Positions 6,842 through 7,061 of a DNA stretch of 7,061 bases are shown piece after piece. A program made the position numbers and the translations under genes. Positions within the stretch are counted from its first letter, which is position 1; every line of letters starts with the position of its first letter. Under the pieces are notes generated by a model. That model saw nothing but the letters and a program-made list of their open reading frames with translations, was not told the DNA's origin and did not search any database. Location of the stretch: contig CALALQ010000128.1 in the NCBI GenBank assembly GCA_937925595.1, positions 1 to 7,061 on the forward strand, given 5' to 3'. This DNA is from an uncultured Demequina sp. (GTDB lineage: Bacteria; Actinomycetota; Actinomycetes; Actinomycetales; Demequinaceae).

Positions 6842-6955
6842 GCCTGCAGCGATACCAGCGATAGGTGCCGAGCTCCGAAAGATAACCAGCGCCGAAGCAC
6901 CCGCTTTCAGTCGAAGCGTGATCTGATGCTCGGCCAGCATTCGACGATGATCGAG

Positions 6956-7000
6956 ATAAAACGCCCGGTAAGACACGCATTCACGTGTCCGACCGGGCGT
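6956..7000 (-). terminator. Factor-independent terminator of the tRNA-Ala gene
   Basis: The outer nine-base arms ACGCCCGGT (6961-6969) and ACCGGGCGT (6992-7000) pair perfectly. After a two-base internal mismatch, GACACG (6972-6977) pairs with CGTGTC (6984-6989) around a six-base loop. Read on the minus strand, the stem is followed at once by a short T-run (TTTTAT), and the hairpin begins eight bases after the tRNA 3' end. No T-run follows on the plus strand, so it serves the tRNA transcript, although a stem this strong might also slow polymerase coming from the operon. Confidence 0.85.
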
Positions 7001-7008
7001 CCAGTCGG

Positions 7009-7061
7009 TGGACCTGAGGGGATTCGAACCCCTGACCTCCTCGATGCGAACGAGGCGCGCT
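7009..7061 (-). tRNA. tRNA-Ala, anticodon CGC, 5' end cut by window
   Basis: On the minus strand the 3' part of a tRNA is seen. The T arm has stem AGGGG/CCCCT around TTCGAAT (7017-7033). A five-base variable loop (7034-7038) and the anticodon arm CCTCG/CGAGG (7039-7055) follow, with loop TTCGCAT. The anticodon CGC lies at 7046-7048 and reads GCG alanine codons. The 3' acceptor strand is CAGGTCC with discriminator A at 7009. CCA is not encoded, as the next bases are CCG. The 5' acceptor strand and most of the D arm lie beyond the window, leaving about 53 bases visible. The overall pattern fits actinobacterial tRNA-Ala. Confidence 0.93.

Larger units (their letters stand above)
6708..7008. other. 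Intergenic stretch without a convincing gene, between the glycosidase operon and a tRNA
   Basis: No frame here shows a recognisable protein, a good ribosome binding site or the third-position G/C bias of the neighbours, and base composition is lower in G+C than in the genes. It holds a small hairpin soon after the rhamnosidase stop (6736-6751), a pair of imperfect sequences resembling the upstream operator (6811-6841), a CAGCGATA direct repeat (6847-6854 and 6856-6863), an AGGTGCCG repeat (6823-6830 and 6863-6870) and the tRNA terminator (6956-7000). Nothing else stands out. Confidence 0.6.

Noticed and set aside
6847..6863. CAGCGATA direct repeat as a possible repeat array
   Set aside because: Only two copies one base apart, with no further units, so it is not an array and is probably chance.
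6785..6976. Minus-strand frame of 63 codons between the operon and the tRNA
   Set aside because: It would start within the tRNA terminator hairpin, has no ribosome binding site, no codon bias like the neighbours and no recognisable domain.

Overview
The window is high-GC bacterial DNA with strong G/C preference at third codon positions in most genes. It encodes a Tat-like lipoprotein sugar-binding protein, actinobacterial-style glycosidases, and a tRNA gene without an encoded CCA end. Together these suggest an actinobacterium, most likely of the Microbacteriaceae (Microbacterium-like). The genus is an inference from overall style, not from a marker gene.

Layout. On the minus strand, from 1351 down to the left edge, lies an ABC-transporter solute-binding lipoprotein missing only its last few residues. 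A 101-bp divergent control region (1352-1452) follows. It holds a good minus-strand promoter, a weaker plus-strand promoter and a 19-bp inverted repeat placed to affect both. On the plus strand three tightly packed enzyme genes follow: a GH36 alpha-galactosidase-type hydrolase (1453-3489), a CE7 acetyl esterase (3493-4458, GTG start 3 bp after the previous stop) and a GH78 alpha-L-rhamnosidase (4458-6707, GTG start sharing one base with the previous stop). About 300 bp without a convincing gene come next. At the right edge there is a minus-strand tRNA-Ala(CGC), cut by the window end, with its own hairpin terminator.

How the genes work together (inference). The binding protein would capture an oligosaccharide outside the cell and pass it to permeases probably encoded beyond the left edge. 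None of the three enzymes has a signal peptide, so the imported sugar would be broken down in the cytoplasm: acetyl groups removed by CE7, terminal alpha-L-rhamnose by GH78 and terminal alpha-galactose (or a related sugar) by GH36. The set fits an acetylated, rhamnose- and galactose-bearing plant or microbial oligosaccharide, such as fragments of rhamnogalacturonan, arabinogalactan side chains or an exopolysaccharide. The exact substrate cannot be read from the sequence. No regulator gene is present in the window.

The points most worth a second look are the shared operator-like repeat and a partial copy of it downstream of the operon, the unusual enzyme combination, the non-classical nucleophile motif of the GH36 enzyme, and a clear change of codon use at the CE7/GH78 junction.
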